In this document: one piece after another, positions 46,040-57,074 of the stretch | How the letters are laid out: each line of letters starts with the position of its first letter | How positions within the stretch are numbered: the stretch's first letter is position 1 | NCBI GenBank assembly: GCA_018466975.1 | Contig: CM031552.1 | Coordinates: 1,302,001 to 1,366,000 of the forward strand | Length of the DNA: 64,000 nt | Source: Sparassis latifolia | Taxonomy: Eukaryota; Basidiomycota; Agaricomycetes; Polyporales; Sparassidaceae | Reading direction: 5' to 3' | Made by a program: the position numbers and the translations under genes | Notes under the pieces: model-generated | Told to the model about the DNA's origin: nothing | The model's input: the letters and a program-made list of their open reading frames with translations, nothing else | Databases searched by the model: none

Positions 46040-46410
46040 CCTCTCGCCAGTGTACAATATTCATGGGAATTCGTCAGGTTGTTGGCAGCGCGGATAAAAT
46101 TGCTCGTAAAGGTTTCTGGGTCTGTCTGATGTACTTATCCTCTCTAGGCTATTGCAAGTGCTCCTGGCTCTACCTCCAAGGCCTACATGAGGCACCCGCA
46201 CGGCCTTGGTATGTATATCTCCTGACTTTACTCAGATTCTCGGTGGTCTCTCGTGGTTCGCTGTTCCCTGGGCATTCGCGTCCTGCCTCGGATTGGCCGC
46301 ACGCGCACTTAACGAGATAAGTACATCAGACTCAGTGAAGTGTATTATTGACCAGTGTTTCAGCCCAAGTTCCCAACATACGTTAAGACACTAAAACCCA
46401 GTGAGCAGTC
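46040..46410 (+). pseudogene. Partial duplicate of the DUR3-type symporter gene
   Basis: Short coding pieces match the full symporter gene downstream. AIASAPGSTSKAY (about 46155) corresponds to AIASAPESTSKAY (about 49410), and LSWFAVPWAFASCLGLAARA (about 46250) to the same segment at about 49505. QPKFPTYVKTL (about 46365) corresponds to QPKFPTYPNPL (about 49622). Nothing before or after these segments is duplicated, so this is a fragment. It keeps the Trp codon that is a stop in the full copy. Confidence 0.7.
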
Positions 46411-47799
46411 GGTCAAATCAGGAGCTGAATACGTCTACCGTTTCCCTCTCATGAGGTGCTCGACGAGCGCTATTATTTTTCTGTACGTACACATAGAACA
46501 TGAGATCGAAGGATGCGCGCATCCGAAGCCACATGGTACCACCGTGGTGAACATAGAAAGGCAACTATCCTTCCCAGTATGCGTAGCCACGAAGAGCTCG
46601 CCCTGGTTGGGGTGTGCAACTCATACGAAAGGCGCAGAGACTGTGCTACACTACACCACTGGTTGAAGACGTGATCGATAAGAGAACGGATGTGCAGAGG
46701 AACAGTCTATTAGAAAGGAACGATTGTCTTCCGCTAACTAGAGGCTGTATCTATAAGCCTAGAGGAACAGGTAGTTGTGCAGGTCATATACTAGAAGTCT
46801 GAAATCCCGAAACGGCGTGGTATGTTGTGAGGAGCGCTGATCATGAAAAGAGCGCCATGATATATCGGGGCTCTTATGGACTTATTTAGATTTTTGGGTC
46901 TGAAGCCGGCCATTTCTCACCGCAGATGTTCGATCGCAGCCTTGAGGAAAACTTCGCCACTCTTACGCCACCATTATGCGGTGTCGTTGTCATGGCCCAC
47001 TTGGTCAATTGGACATCCTGAATTGCAATATTTCGAGATTCAGTATTCAGTGCCGGAAGTAACGGTGTGCTGCTTCTCGCTGTTCTAGCATTTGCATGCT
47101 GTGTCCTCATTGATGCCAGGACCCTACCCCCCCCTCTTCCCTCTCATACACTCTTGACTAGGTGTCTTCCTTTTCCGGCGGCAAGTAATACATAAACCTA
47201 TCCCCACACCTACCTGATCAAGTCAGATATCTATGCCTATCAATTTACCCATGACGATCCGCCAGTGGCGCTTTCTACAGATTGGGGCCATCCTCAGCTA
47301 GCTAATTCCTCAAACGCCCACGATGCAACTTTTACTCGGGGCTACATCTGACGAATTCTTTAATAAGCAAGCAACCTGCAAGCCGAGATTCAGAGGCATA
47401 CGCCGCTGCCTGAACAGGTATCAGCATGAGCCTCGTCCTATTGCAATTTTCCGCCATGGACAGAGCCTGTAGCACCACCAAAAAATTTCCCAGTGCTGAT
47501 CCATGCAAAGCCGCTGATGCTGTCTACGTTCTCGACTGTCGGATCAGCGACGCTGCTCAGCTGGCCTTCTCTCCTGCATCGACATCGACCCGAGGCGGCC
47601 CAAAGCACTTGGGATAGGGTCGAATGCAACACGCTGCGCTTGAAAACATGCTGGCATTGGCAGGTTGGCACATCTTGACAGTGTTTCTTTCTCTCACTTT
47701 CTTGCAAATGGAATACTGCTTTCCAAATATCGTAGCGTGCCGCTCCTTCGTGCAGTTCTTTGTCAAATACCTGGACCTACCACGTTCCACTGGAGAGGA
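46411..47799. other. Intergenic with a short coding remnant near 46926-47140
   Basis: A plus-strand frame starting MFDRSLEENFATLTPP (46927) continues past a TGA at 47019-47021 into FRDSVFSAGSNGVLLL and a hydrophobic tail, which looks like the end of a membrane protein with one nonsense codon. Family not recognised. The rest shows nothing. Confidence 0.3.
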
Positions 47800-47806
47800 T
47801 ATATAG
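47800..47806 (+). promoter_or_regulatory. TATA box-like element before the symporter gene
   Basis: TATATAG lies about 50 bp upstream of the ATG at 47855. Confidence 0.4.
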
Positions 47807-47854
47807 GGTGCTCGCTGCAGGACCCACTTTTCGCCACCATTCGTTCACTGCGCA

Positions 47855-50800
47855 ATGTCGGAAGTTGGTTTCTCCGAGTTCAAGCCCTTGCTCGGTACGT
47901 CTTCCTACAATTGAAGCGTTATTTATCATCTGAAACTCGAGCAGACCAAAGCGTCGGATATGGCGTCGTCGTCGGTAAGTGCCATGTCGCTTGGACTTCT
48001 GAATGAGTTAAATGGACATCAACGCTTCTCAGGCGTCGGCTTCTTCTTCGCCGTGCTAATGCTTCTACTGACAACCTTGCAAAAGAAGTTTTCCAACTTC
48101 TCGCCTTCTTCATCGGAGGAATTTACAGTGGGTCTCGCTTTGTACACAACTATTGATTTATGTATACAACTTCGGCACTTCTCCAGAGCGCCTCAAGAAG
48201 CGTTAAAGTAAGATCAGTCGCATTTTTCTGTGCTTCTCAGTATCTGATCGCTTGGCACTAGCACGGCCTCGTATGCTGTGGCATGTAAATACGCCCATAA
48301 ATTATGAGGGCATACATAGCTGAAGTTTCTCAAACAGTGTCAGTGCATGGACATGGAGTGCAACTCTCCTCCAGTCTAGTACAGGCGCTTACATCATTGG
48401 TATGCTTCCATATCTATTTTGATGCGCGTTTAGATCTCGCTGACGAATGACATGCAGGCGTGGCTGCACCGTGGTGCGTATTGGCAGTTCGCTCACTCTC
48501 TGAAAGAACGGTGTCTGAGAATCTCTTGCTTCAGGTGGTATGCTGTTGGTGGCACAGTCGTGATGGCGTTGTTCGCTATGGTTGCGGCGAAGGTCAAAAT
48601 GAACGCCAATGATGCCCACACCTTTCTCGAGGTATGCGGTTTTGTGCAAACATTTCACAAAATGCTAATCCAATCCTAGATTGCTAAAATACGGTTTGGA
48701 ACTGTTATTCACTCCTTTTCACCTTCTACGCATTCGTGAATGTTTTGTTGGCTTGCGGGTCTCTTCTTCGTGCGTGATGACTTCATCATAATTATGACGT
48801 TATTCCTAATGGTTCGCAACTGAGAAGTCGGTGGGGCCGCAACTGTGAATGCGTTGACCGGGATGAACCTCGTCGCTGCATGTTTCCTCCTCCCGGTGGG
48901 AATCGCAGTATACGTCATCTTTGGCGGTCTCCGCGCTACCTTCGTCTGTGACTGGGTGCATACGGTCATTCTCTTCATTGCTATCTACATCTTCGTAGGT
49001 CGTGTCTAGTAAGTAAATACTCCATGCTCGATGCTCAAAGTACTGACTCAGGTGCATAGTGGTGCCTCGTCTGATATTGGAGGCATCGGCAGATTGTATG
49101 ACCTTCTCGTACAGGCTGGTATTGACACGCCCGTTTCGGGGAATCACGGCGGGAGCTATCTCACCATGAGGTCGAACCAAGCCCTCGTATTGGGCGCTGC
49201 CACCGCTATCTCTAGTGAGTAAAGCAAACCGATACGCCTTGCTTCACTACTTGCTCTAGGCTTCGCAGGAGTATTCTGTGACCAAGGTATGGCAGAAGAT
49301 ATGCCAGAGGCCATGGTACTGACACGTCTAATAGGTTACTGGCAGCGTGTACGGACCTACGTGTGGCTGGTTAGGCTTATGTCTGATGCATTCTCTTTAC
49401 GCCATTGCAAGTGCTCCCGAATCGACCTCTAAGGCATATGTGAGAGACATCTCAAGGTCATCGTTAGTACACCTTCTGACTAGATCCCTAGATGCTCGGA
49501 GCCCTTTCATGATTCGCCGTTCCATGGGCGTTCGCATCGTGCCTCGGACTGGCTGCGCGGGCGCTCCTTAGCGACGTGAGGCCTTTTTCCTCTCGGCAGG
49601 GCATTATCTGATCACTATTCCAGCCAAAATTTCCGACATACCCGAATCCACTGTCCGCCGCTCAGACAGGTGCGGGTTTGACGGCGCCTGCTGCTGCTGC
49701 CGTAGTTAGGGGTAAGGGAGGTGCCGTTCTTATCTTGCTTGTCATCTTGTAAGAACTTGCCACTTTGAACTGCTGTGTATCTCACAAAAAGCTCCTGCAG
49801 CATGGTAGTTACTTCCGCTCTAAGTGCAGAGCTGATTGGTGTATCAAGCCTTTTGTGAGTTATCTTGGTACCTCCGGCGTCCCTCGACTGACGCATCATG
49901 TAGCGCGTACGAGTTAGTGCGCTGTGTTGGACACCAGCTGGTGAACGCCTAATTCTTCTCGTTTACAGCTTATACAGGACCTACTACCGCCCTAACGCAA
50001 CTGGCGCAGATATCGTCTGTGTCTCCCACTACTTCATCTGTGTCTGGGCCGTGTGGTGTGGTGCTTGGGCAACTATCGTACGTCTACGGTCTATCTATCA
50101 TTCCGCCTCTCAGCTGTTCATGGGGGCGTAGCTGAATGCCGCGACCATCAATCTCGGTTGGGTGAGTATGCGGCGTCCTCTCCTTCTAGCACCCGCTAAG
50201 ATCGGTATTTCTTCCAGCTGTTCTATGTGCTGTGAGTTCCCCTTCCTGTCGGCAGAAAATGAAACTTTGCGCTGACCATTTCCAGAGGTCTTGTCCTCAG
50301 CCCGATCGTATTCCCAATCGGACTCACTGTAACCTGGTCCAAGCTCACGCGCGCAGGTATACTATGCGGGACTATTACGGGCACTATTCTAAGTATGTTG
50401 GCATCGATGATTACCTGCTGGAAGATTTCCGGTATGCCGCTTGTGTGCACTGCTACTGGGTCTCGTGTTCTGATGTTTATCCAAGCCACTATCAACGTGA
50501 CCAACCTTGCAGAACCGTACTCTGCCGTCACCGGTGGGCTGACGGGCCTCATTTTCTCCGGGTTGGTCACGATATCCGTGTCCTTCGCGAGTAAGTCTCC
50601 CGCAATTGGCTACCTAACGACTGGCAGAAACTGAACATTGGTCCGGCACAGATCCTGCGAACTACGAGTTCGCCGGGACTCGTGCGATTGCGGTTTACGA
50701 CGACGTAGAGGCAGAGGCGACCATCGCAGACAGCAAGTCCTCGTCCAGCGATGAGAACAAGGAAATCGATGGGGGCGACTCGGTCGAGGTTCGCCCAGTG

Positions 50801-51230
50801 AGAGCTGGCGTTGCGGAGCGGCCAAAGGCTGCCGTTGGCAGGGAAGAGCTCATGCGCGTCTTCAAGCGGGCAGCATGGTACTGCCTCGCGCTGACTGTAA
50901 TTGTCGGCATCATCGGTAAGTTTGAACGTACAGATAATCTGGTACGATTGGCTGATCACAGACGCAGTACCGTTGCCTATGTTCTTCACTGAGTACACAT
51001 TCAGCAAGAACTTCTACAAGTTCTGGGTCGCCTGCACGATGTGAGTGGTGCCCGGTACCCCGTTTGTTTGTTTCCACTCACCTCTAGTTGACAACAGCAT
51101 TTGGGCCGCGACCAGCGGGATCTTCTGCATAATTCTGCCTGTTTTGGAATCGAGAGTAGAGCTAGGAATCATTTTGGACGGAGCGTTCAGGATGCTGCTG
51201 CGAAGGCCGCAGGAACAGTCACTGGAATAG
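47855..51230 (+). pseudogene. DUR3-type urea/polyamine Na+/solute symporter, disrupted
   Basis: ATG 47855 (MSEVGFSEFKPLL), then exons [148 protein letters not shown] and CWKISGMPL. A cytosolic acidic loop and a last pair of helices precede the stop at 51228-51230. This order is that of SSS-family DUR3 transporters at the plasma membrane. Two lesions are seen. One base is missing in the T-run at 48715-48719 (between IRFGTVIH and FTFYAFVNVLL). A TGA at 49510-49512 replaces Trp in LSWFAVPWAF. The gene is otherwise complete, so decay or error is recent. Confidence 0.85.
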
Positions 51231-51605
51231 ATCACGATAGTCCACGTTGATGATAGACGCTTGGGGACTAATTATATTGAGTGCCCATGAGAGTCACACT
51301 AGATCTACTGGTACACGAAGGCTGAGGCTAACGTCGTCTCCTTTTGTACTCGTAATTTCTAAAATTAACAGTATAACAGTTCGGTGGACCCACAAGTAAA
51401 TGTTGTGTGGCGTCGAGTCGGAGATTCAAGGTATCCTAAACAGGAAGGTGACTAGGTCTGATTGGTGTTCAACCTTTTCCTTCTGTACCATCCACTGTAC
51501 GGTACTTTCTGCGACGCTCCTTGTCCTCGTTCTTTATAATTACCATCACTCTTTTATGTCTAAGACAAACTTTACAACCTAATTAGACTCCCAGATTCCA
51601 GCGAT
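51231..51605. other. Intergenic, no gene seen
   Basis: Upstream region of the next gene; nothing recognisable. Confidence 0.4.
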
Positions 51606-52889
51606 ATGTCTGTTCACCCGTACCTCCATTCCTCCGATACTACCACCCAACACACCCCGGATCTATCTCAGACTTCTACATCCAGGAGCTCAGTCCGATC
51701 AACATTATCCAAGGACAGTCGGTCCTCGATTAACACTAGATGTCCGAGTCCTGGCAGCCGTCGCTCCTCCTGCAGCTCTGTCACGAGGATGCAGACGACC
51801 GTGGCCGTCGCTGACGAGGTCCCCCACAGGTTCAGGATCGTCCCACTGAGGGAAACACGAGGAGCAGTCCCTCTGTTGTCTGAGAGCACTGCTCGCGACC
51901 CCCCGGCTTCGAGTCAAAACGGCGTGCTGAGGGAGTGGGCGGCGAAGCTACGGCATGTGCGGACTAAATCTACCGGCTCGTCCCTCTTATCTGCCAAGAA
52001 GGCGCTCTCTGCGTCTCTTGATGCGGTACGTCCATACCATTTCTGCGTCTACCCGACTTGCAACTTTTAGATAGCCCGCTCCGTGCGCAGAGTCTGTGGG
52101 ACACATCACAGTGTCCACGGAAACCATCCAACGAGTTGACGCTATCCCAGATCCAGCGCCTCGTAAGACCGTCGGCTGGATACAGGCCACGGCGCTCGAG
52201 GCAATTCAAGACGTCGAGGACGGGCAAGGCGCACGTACAACCTCCCGGCACACATCCATCCCCGCAGGCAGGAAACGGGCCCGATCGTCCACCATCTCCG
52301 AAGGAGCCCCCGGACGGCGCACCACGGATGGAAATGTGCTCGTCGCCTCGCGTGCCCGCGCGTCTGACCGCCTGGAGCGGGACCTCGGCACGCGGCGACA
52401 CGCGATCTACGCGTTTCCGTCCCGCGGTGACGACGCTCAGTTCGCGGGGGGCACGACGGACAATATCGTCGCGCCGTCCTACTTTGAAAGTCCCCCGCCC
52501 CCGCTGCCCAAGCGGGAGCCGATGGATGCGCCCGGAAGCGCTCGTCTGGCGTTGGCACCCTGAAGTCGGCTCTGCGACCCACTCGGACTGTACTAGGCGA
52601 CCTTGACGTGAACGTCCCGTTACCGCAGTTTGTCCCGGCCGCGGACTCGACGACATACCCCGTCCGTCCCGCTCCTCCTGCTGTTCCCTTTCGCGTATCT
52701 CTCTTGCCGCTGAACATCAAGAAGAAACGCGACACCATCGACGAGGTCATCCGGGCGGGCCTCGCCGCCGCCGCGGTCACAGAGGATGCGGAGAAGCGCA
52801 GCCTCGCTATCATGTCTGGACTGGTGCGAGAGATTGATGCTGACATCCGGTCGTGGAACAACATCTCGTTACATCTCATTTCTTCGTGA
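51606..52889 (+). CDS. Ser-rich hypothetical protein, three exons
   Basis: ATG 51606 (MSVHPYLHSSDTTTQ). Introns at 52026-52074 (49 nt) and 52544-52596 (53 nt) both have GT-AG ends and keep one frame through to the stop at 52887-52889, giving about 393 residues. The N-half is Ser/Thr/Arg-rich and disordered (SRSSVRSTLSKDSRSS). The middle has Pro stretches (ESPPPPLPKREP), and the C-terminus is a likely helix (KKKRDTIDEVIRAGLAAAAV). No catalytic or membrane motif. The function is unknown; possibly a cytoskeletal or signalling scaffold, but nothing proves it. Confidence 0.6.
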
Positions 52890-53057
52890 ATTTGGATCTT
52901 GGATATGTAGTATTACGTAATTTTTATGTAACTGGATTTGTAGCATTTAGGTTGAGAAAAGGTTATCATTCAACATTAAATTAACAATAATCGCTGTAAA
53001 TACACTCTAATCTCCTCTTCACCTCCTGCATCTCGTCCGACCGCCACATAACAAGAG

Positions 53058-53750
53058 ATGGTCCGTGGCAGTAATTCTGCACCCGCGCAACTTTGTGCGC
53101 CCGATTCACCGCGTTCGTCTGAGTCACCGCCTCCATCTGGCGTCCAGGGGGACCTCGAGCTCGAACTCATGGGCCTCGCAAACGCACTGTACAACCTAGG
53201 TACGACAGTCATTAACGATTTGACGAAGGAGAAAGACAAGCCGGGAGGCGGCAAGCAGGTCGGACACAGGGTGTGAGTTTCATTCTCGATAACGTAGGGC
53301 TGCTGCTCGACCGCATGCGCGGACTCATGAAGGTGCGCTCTTGCAGAAACGACGTGATTCACCACCTGGCGACGATCGACGACATGTCACAGCATGTGCA
53401 CACGATGGTGCCGATGCAGGTGCTCGCGGACGTCGACAACTCTCGCAACCCGATGGCCCTGACAAAGGAGCGCCTCGAGCGGGTGGCGACCGAGAATCAA
53501 TTCATGAACGGCAAGATTCATGCTATTGACGTGCGTGCACTTCAAGCCTGTTCATGACAACCGTTGATGTGATTTTCAGTCGTACAAAAAGTATCTGGAT
53601 GAGGCGCTGATCCAGAATTTCCCCGAGCTCAGCGAGTATCTGCTTGAGTCGTCCTCGCAGAGTCACCAAGAGCCGGAGCAGGCGAGTAATGCCCCAACAG
53701 CTTTGTCTATGCCCGGTGAGGCAATGATCAATGGTGTTCTTGGAGCTTGA
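53058..53750 (+). CDS. med10: Mediator complex subunit 10
   Basis: Three exons (53058-53272, 53347-53530, 53580-53750) give 189 residues, close to the family's normal length plus an extra disordered N-terminus. The conserved core is clear: LYNLGTTVINDLTKEKD, RVNDVIHHLATIDDMSQHV, MVPMQVLADVDNSRNPM, LTKERLERVATENQFMNGK and SYKKYLDEALIQNFPEL. Med10 sits in the middle module of Mediator and is needed for activator-dependent RNA polymerase II transcription in the nucleus. All splice borders are GT-AG and no lesion is seen. Confidence 0.95.
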
Positions 53751-54556
53751 TTGCGGCTGAAGTTTCAAGGTGAGCAGTCGAGCTTGGTGGATTTCGTACC
53801 ATTCATTCGTCACTTAGCTCCACAGAAGTCCAAGTGTCTATCCAGATAATGACTGCGCAGTAATGTCGCGTTGACAACTCGCTGGCAGGACGATTCCTCC
53901 GAGCGACGAGGTGTTCACGACGCAACGCCGCGACGTGACAGTGCGGAGCGTGTACCATTCAGCAGACTGACTGCATTTGGCACTCATTTTTCGCCCTACG
54001 ACTATGTATCAGCTACAGTGACGACCGACCTCGGGGAGCTGTTTTCGGTTACGTGGTTGCGACGTTACAGTAGAGGCAGAGAAGTACTGCCACTAATTGC
54101 ATGATACTACGCAAGCACAAGCATATAGTATCTTATTTCCAATATACAAACCAGTAAAAAATCACAGGAGAATCGAAGGTACAAATTCGTATTTTCCCAA
54201 ATTCACGATGTAGTACATGTGTAGAGTCCAGACTTTGCTTCAACGCCTTGTCGAAATTGGCAGTACGGCTACAGCCTCTGGTGCGGAAGATAGGTTATTG
54301 TGAAAAAGTTGAAATATTGTAGGGGGTTATCCGGCAGATAACCGTTGAAGATAAGTGTCAGGAGGCCAGGAGAGCCACATCATATTGGTCGTGGACAGCT
54401 GCCAGTGCGAGCGCTGCGTGAGATAGGAACAACATCTTTCTTTCCATCAGTCTGGAATTACTACGCACGTTCAAGTTCTCTTCCGCGACCTTCTCAGAGT
54501 TCGAGTTCTGATCGTCGTGTAAAGGATTGCCCTGGCTGCCTTTCCTCGCGACTCAG
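53751..54556. other. Intergenic with a possible small gene remnant
   Basis: The stretch 54221-54262 resembles 34341-34378 (about 32 of 38 bases by eye) and, on the minus strand, could encode a fragment like CEFRHDAETKS. Otherwise nothing. Confidence 0.3.
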
Positions 54557-56714
54557 ATGTCCGCCTTCCTCCAAGCCTATAGCGCGCTCTCCGCCTCGTC
54601 TCCACGCTCCCAGGTCTCGTCCGTGCTCCAGTCGGTCACAGATGGCATGGCATTCTCGTCTTCTCCTGTGCTGACCTGCAACTCACTTCTCCACCAGCTT
54701 TTCCATCTCAGATCGACCCAGCGACCCGCAAGCAGTTGGTGCAGACAATCCTCGATGACCTTACGCGATGCTCCTCTCAGAACGGCAAGAAAACAACGCT
54801 GACGTCAAAAGGTTTGTCTGCGTGCTTTATCTATTTTTCCGTCCTTAATAAACCTACTGGCACCGCGTAGAAGCACTTCCTGCTCTTTTGGCCGTGAAGA
54901 CTCTCGGCAAAGACCCCGCTGGTTCGGAGGTCATATCCTCTGCCTCCAACCTCTCATCATTAATCGCACTGTCACATACCTACAAGGATAACCTGGACGC
55001 GTCGAACGAGGCCCTTCGCTGTGTCGCAAACGCGCTGCTCCTAATCACCGAGGCACGGATCACATTTATTGAGAAGGAGGTAGGTGGCGGAGAGGTCTGC
55101 GTGGCACTTCTCGAAGTACGTCCTTCCCCAGGCACTGTAATCCTGAAAGTCAATACGATTATCTTAGAAATCCACGCTCCCCGAGCGTATTTTCCTTGCC
55201 TCTCGGATTCTCTTCCTGTGCACAGTCTCGATGGGCTCATCGGGAGACTACATCAAGGGACTTGTAGAAGCAAGGCCGCCTGGGCATTCGGGCAACATTA
55301 TTGAAGTAATCGGAATGAGACTTGACGGATTGACGAGGAATATTCTGAGCAGTGCTAAGCTAGCACGAGAAGCTATGACCGATCTACTCAAGTTCACTTT
55401 TAATATCCTACTTCACTATCCTAAGGTTGGTGTATGTCCCTTGGTGTCCAAACTTACCTGATGCAGGCCATCGCAGATTGTCGACGAATCTGAAGGGGAC
55501 CCTGATTCCAAAGTCATGGGTGAATGCTGGAGCGACCGACTCGATAAGTGTGTTAGCGATCTATCGATTAATTAAATGTATATGCTCACGCCGAGTATGC
55601 AGTATCCTGCCACCGCTAATTCGAACATTTGTTACGCTTCCGAGTTCATCCCCTGTGCCTCTTGATGCGCCGATGTCTCATGTAATTCATGCCCTCATCA
55701 CAATCCCCGTAACTCCAACTCTGCGCCCCAAATGGTTTCCTACCGGTTCCAGCCGTGGATCTCCTCGCCCCTCTACATCAAAACCGTCTCCCGACTCACC
55801 GACAGGCAGCCCCGATATTTCGGGCAAGGGTCAGTTACCCCTGAGCGCCAGCAGCAGCAGCAGCATTCCCCAACGTTTGGACCAACCAAGGACGGGAAAC
55901 ACGGAGCATTCGATCGCGCAATCTCCGCGCTGACCGCCGGCCGGCGGTTCTCGCGCTCGCGCTCGCCGCATCCAGGATCGCGCTCTGACGTGATCCAGCG
56001 CGCGTACGACCTACTCGACAGCGCCCTTGCGCACTTCCTACCGGGTACGGTGGACCCGGACGACGCGAGCGTGCGGGTGCGGTGCAAGGACGAGGCCGGC
56101 GCGAGCCTCGACGACGTCATGCTCCCACTCGTGCTCCTGCTCACGAAGCTCTGCGCCGCGGACGAGGCCGCTCGTGTGCGCATGCGCGAGCGCATCCTCC
56201 CTGATGACCTCGACCGCACATCGCCGCTCGAGGGCCGGCCCGACCTCCTCGGCCGCTGCCTGCGCCTCCTCGCGTGCGCGTACCACACGCGGCTCAAGCC
56301 AGCCGTCGGTGAGATGCTGTACGCAGTCTGCGATTCCGACGGTGCGTCTTTTCTGTCGTTATTTTGCCTTGTATATTCGTTCGATCATCTTATTTATGTG
56401 TTGCAGCGGGCACGCTGGCATCGTATGTCGGGTACGGCAACGCCGCGGGCTTTCTCTTCCACAAGGGAGTGACCGCCGCGCCTCCACGCCCGACGACATC
56501 GAACGTCCCGGTCGCGACTACCTCAGGCATGCCTATCAACCCCATCACGGGCGTCGCGGAGGTACCGCGAGAGGCGCCGGAGATGTCGAACGAGGAGAAG
56601 GAGCGGGAGGCAGAAAAGCTCTTTGTGCTCTTCGACCGGCTCGAGAAGAGTGGCGCAATCCCGCCGAGCCAGAACCCGATTCGCAAAGCTGCCCGGGACG
56701 GCAAGCTGGGCTGA
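54557..56714 (+). CDS. ric8: Ric8/synembryn, G-alpha chaperone and exchange factor
   Basis: ATG 54557 (MSAFLQAYSALSASS). Exons give IDPATRKQLVQTILDDL, EALPALLAVKTLGKDPAG, a helical repeat region (LSHTYKDNLDASNEALRCV, LLEKSTLPERIFLASRILFL), AREAMTDLLKFTFNILLHYP, IVDESEGDPDSK, ILPPLIRTFVTLP, DVIQRAYDLLDSALAHFLPG, YHTRLKPAVGEMLYAVCDSD and the hallmark YVGYGNAAGFLF near the end. This is the armadillo-type Ric8 fold. Ric8 folds and activates heterotrimeric G-alpha subunits in the cytoplasm. Between about 55760 and 55940 the frame must change inside a Ser/Pro-rich loop, and I could not find a GT-AG intron that does this cleanly. Either an intron was missed or a base is wrong. Confidence 0.85.
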
Positions 56715-57074
56715 TTCTCAGGACGACCGGGAGGGATGTGGAGAGGGTACGAAAAACATGAACATTGAACACGGGTCTTTTTTTTCCATTTGCTCGCTAA
56801 GTTTATACCCTTCGCAGTTTCATTTCTAATCTCCTCTCCGCATACCCAAGCATATGCATATATATATGTATACTACCTTATTTTATCCGCTAATGTCGTA
56901 TTCAGTGCTCGTTCGCATGGGTTATTATCATCAGAAGGGTACAAGGGACATGAGGCCTGAGGGACAAACACCTGAGTGCATTTTGCTGATGTGATGACAA
57001 TCAGATAAACAAGAGAGAAATACTATGAGACTTGAAGATGAAAGATGAAAGCAGGCGTGACATGGCGAAACCAA
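56715..57074. other. Convergent intergenic region
   Basis: 360 bp between the 3' ends of ric8 and the nucleolin-like gene. It contains an AT-rich TATATATATG run; no gene. Confidence 0.4.

Noticed and set aside
52540..52610. Apparent frame break between two frames in the Ser-rich gene
   Set aside because: A 53-nt GT-AG intron (52544-52596) joins them in frame.
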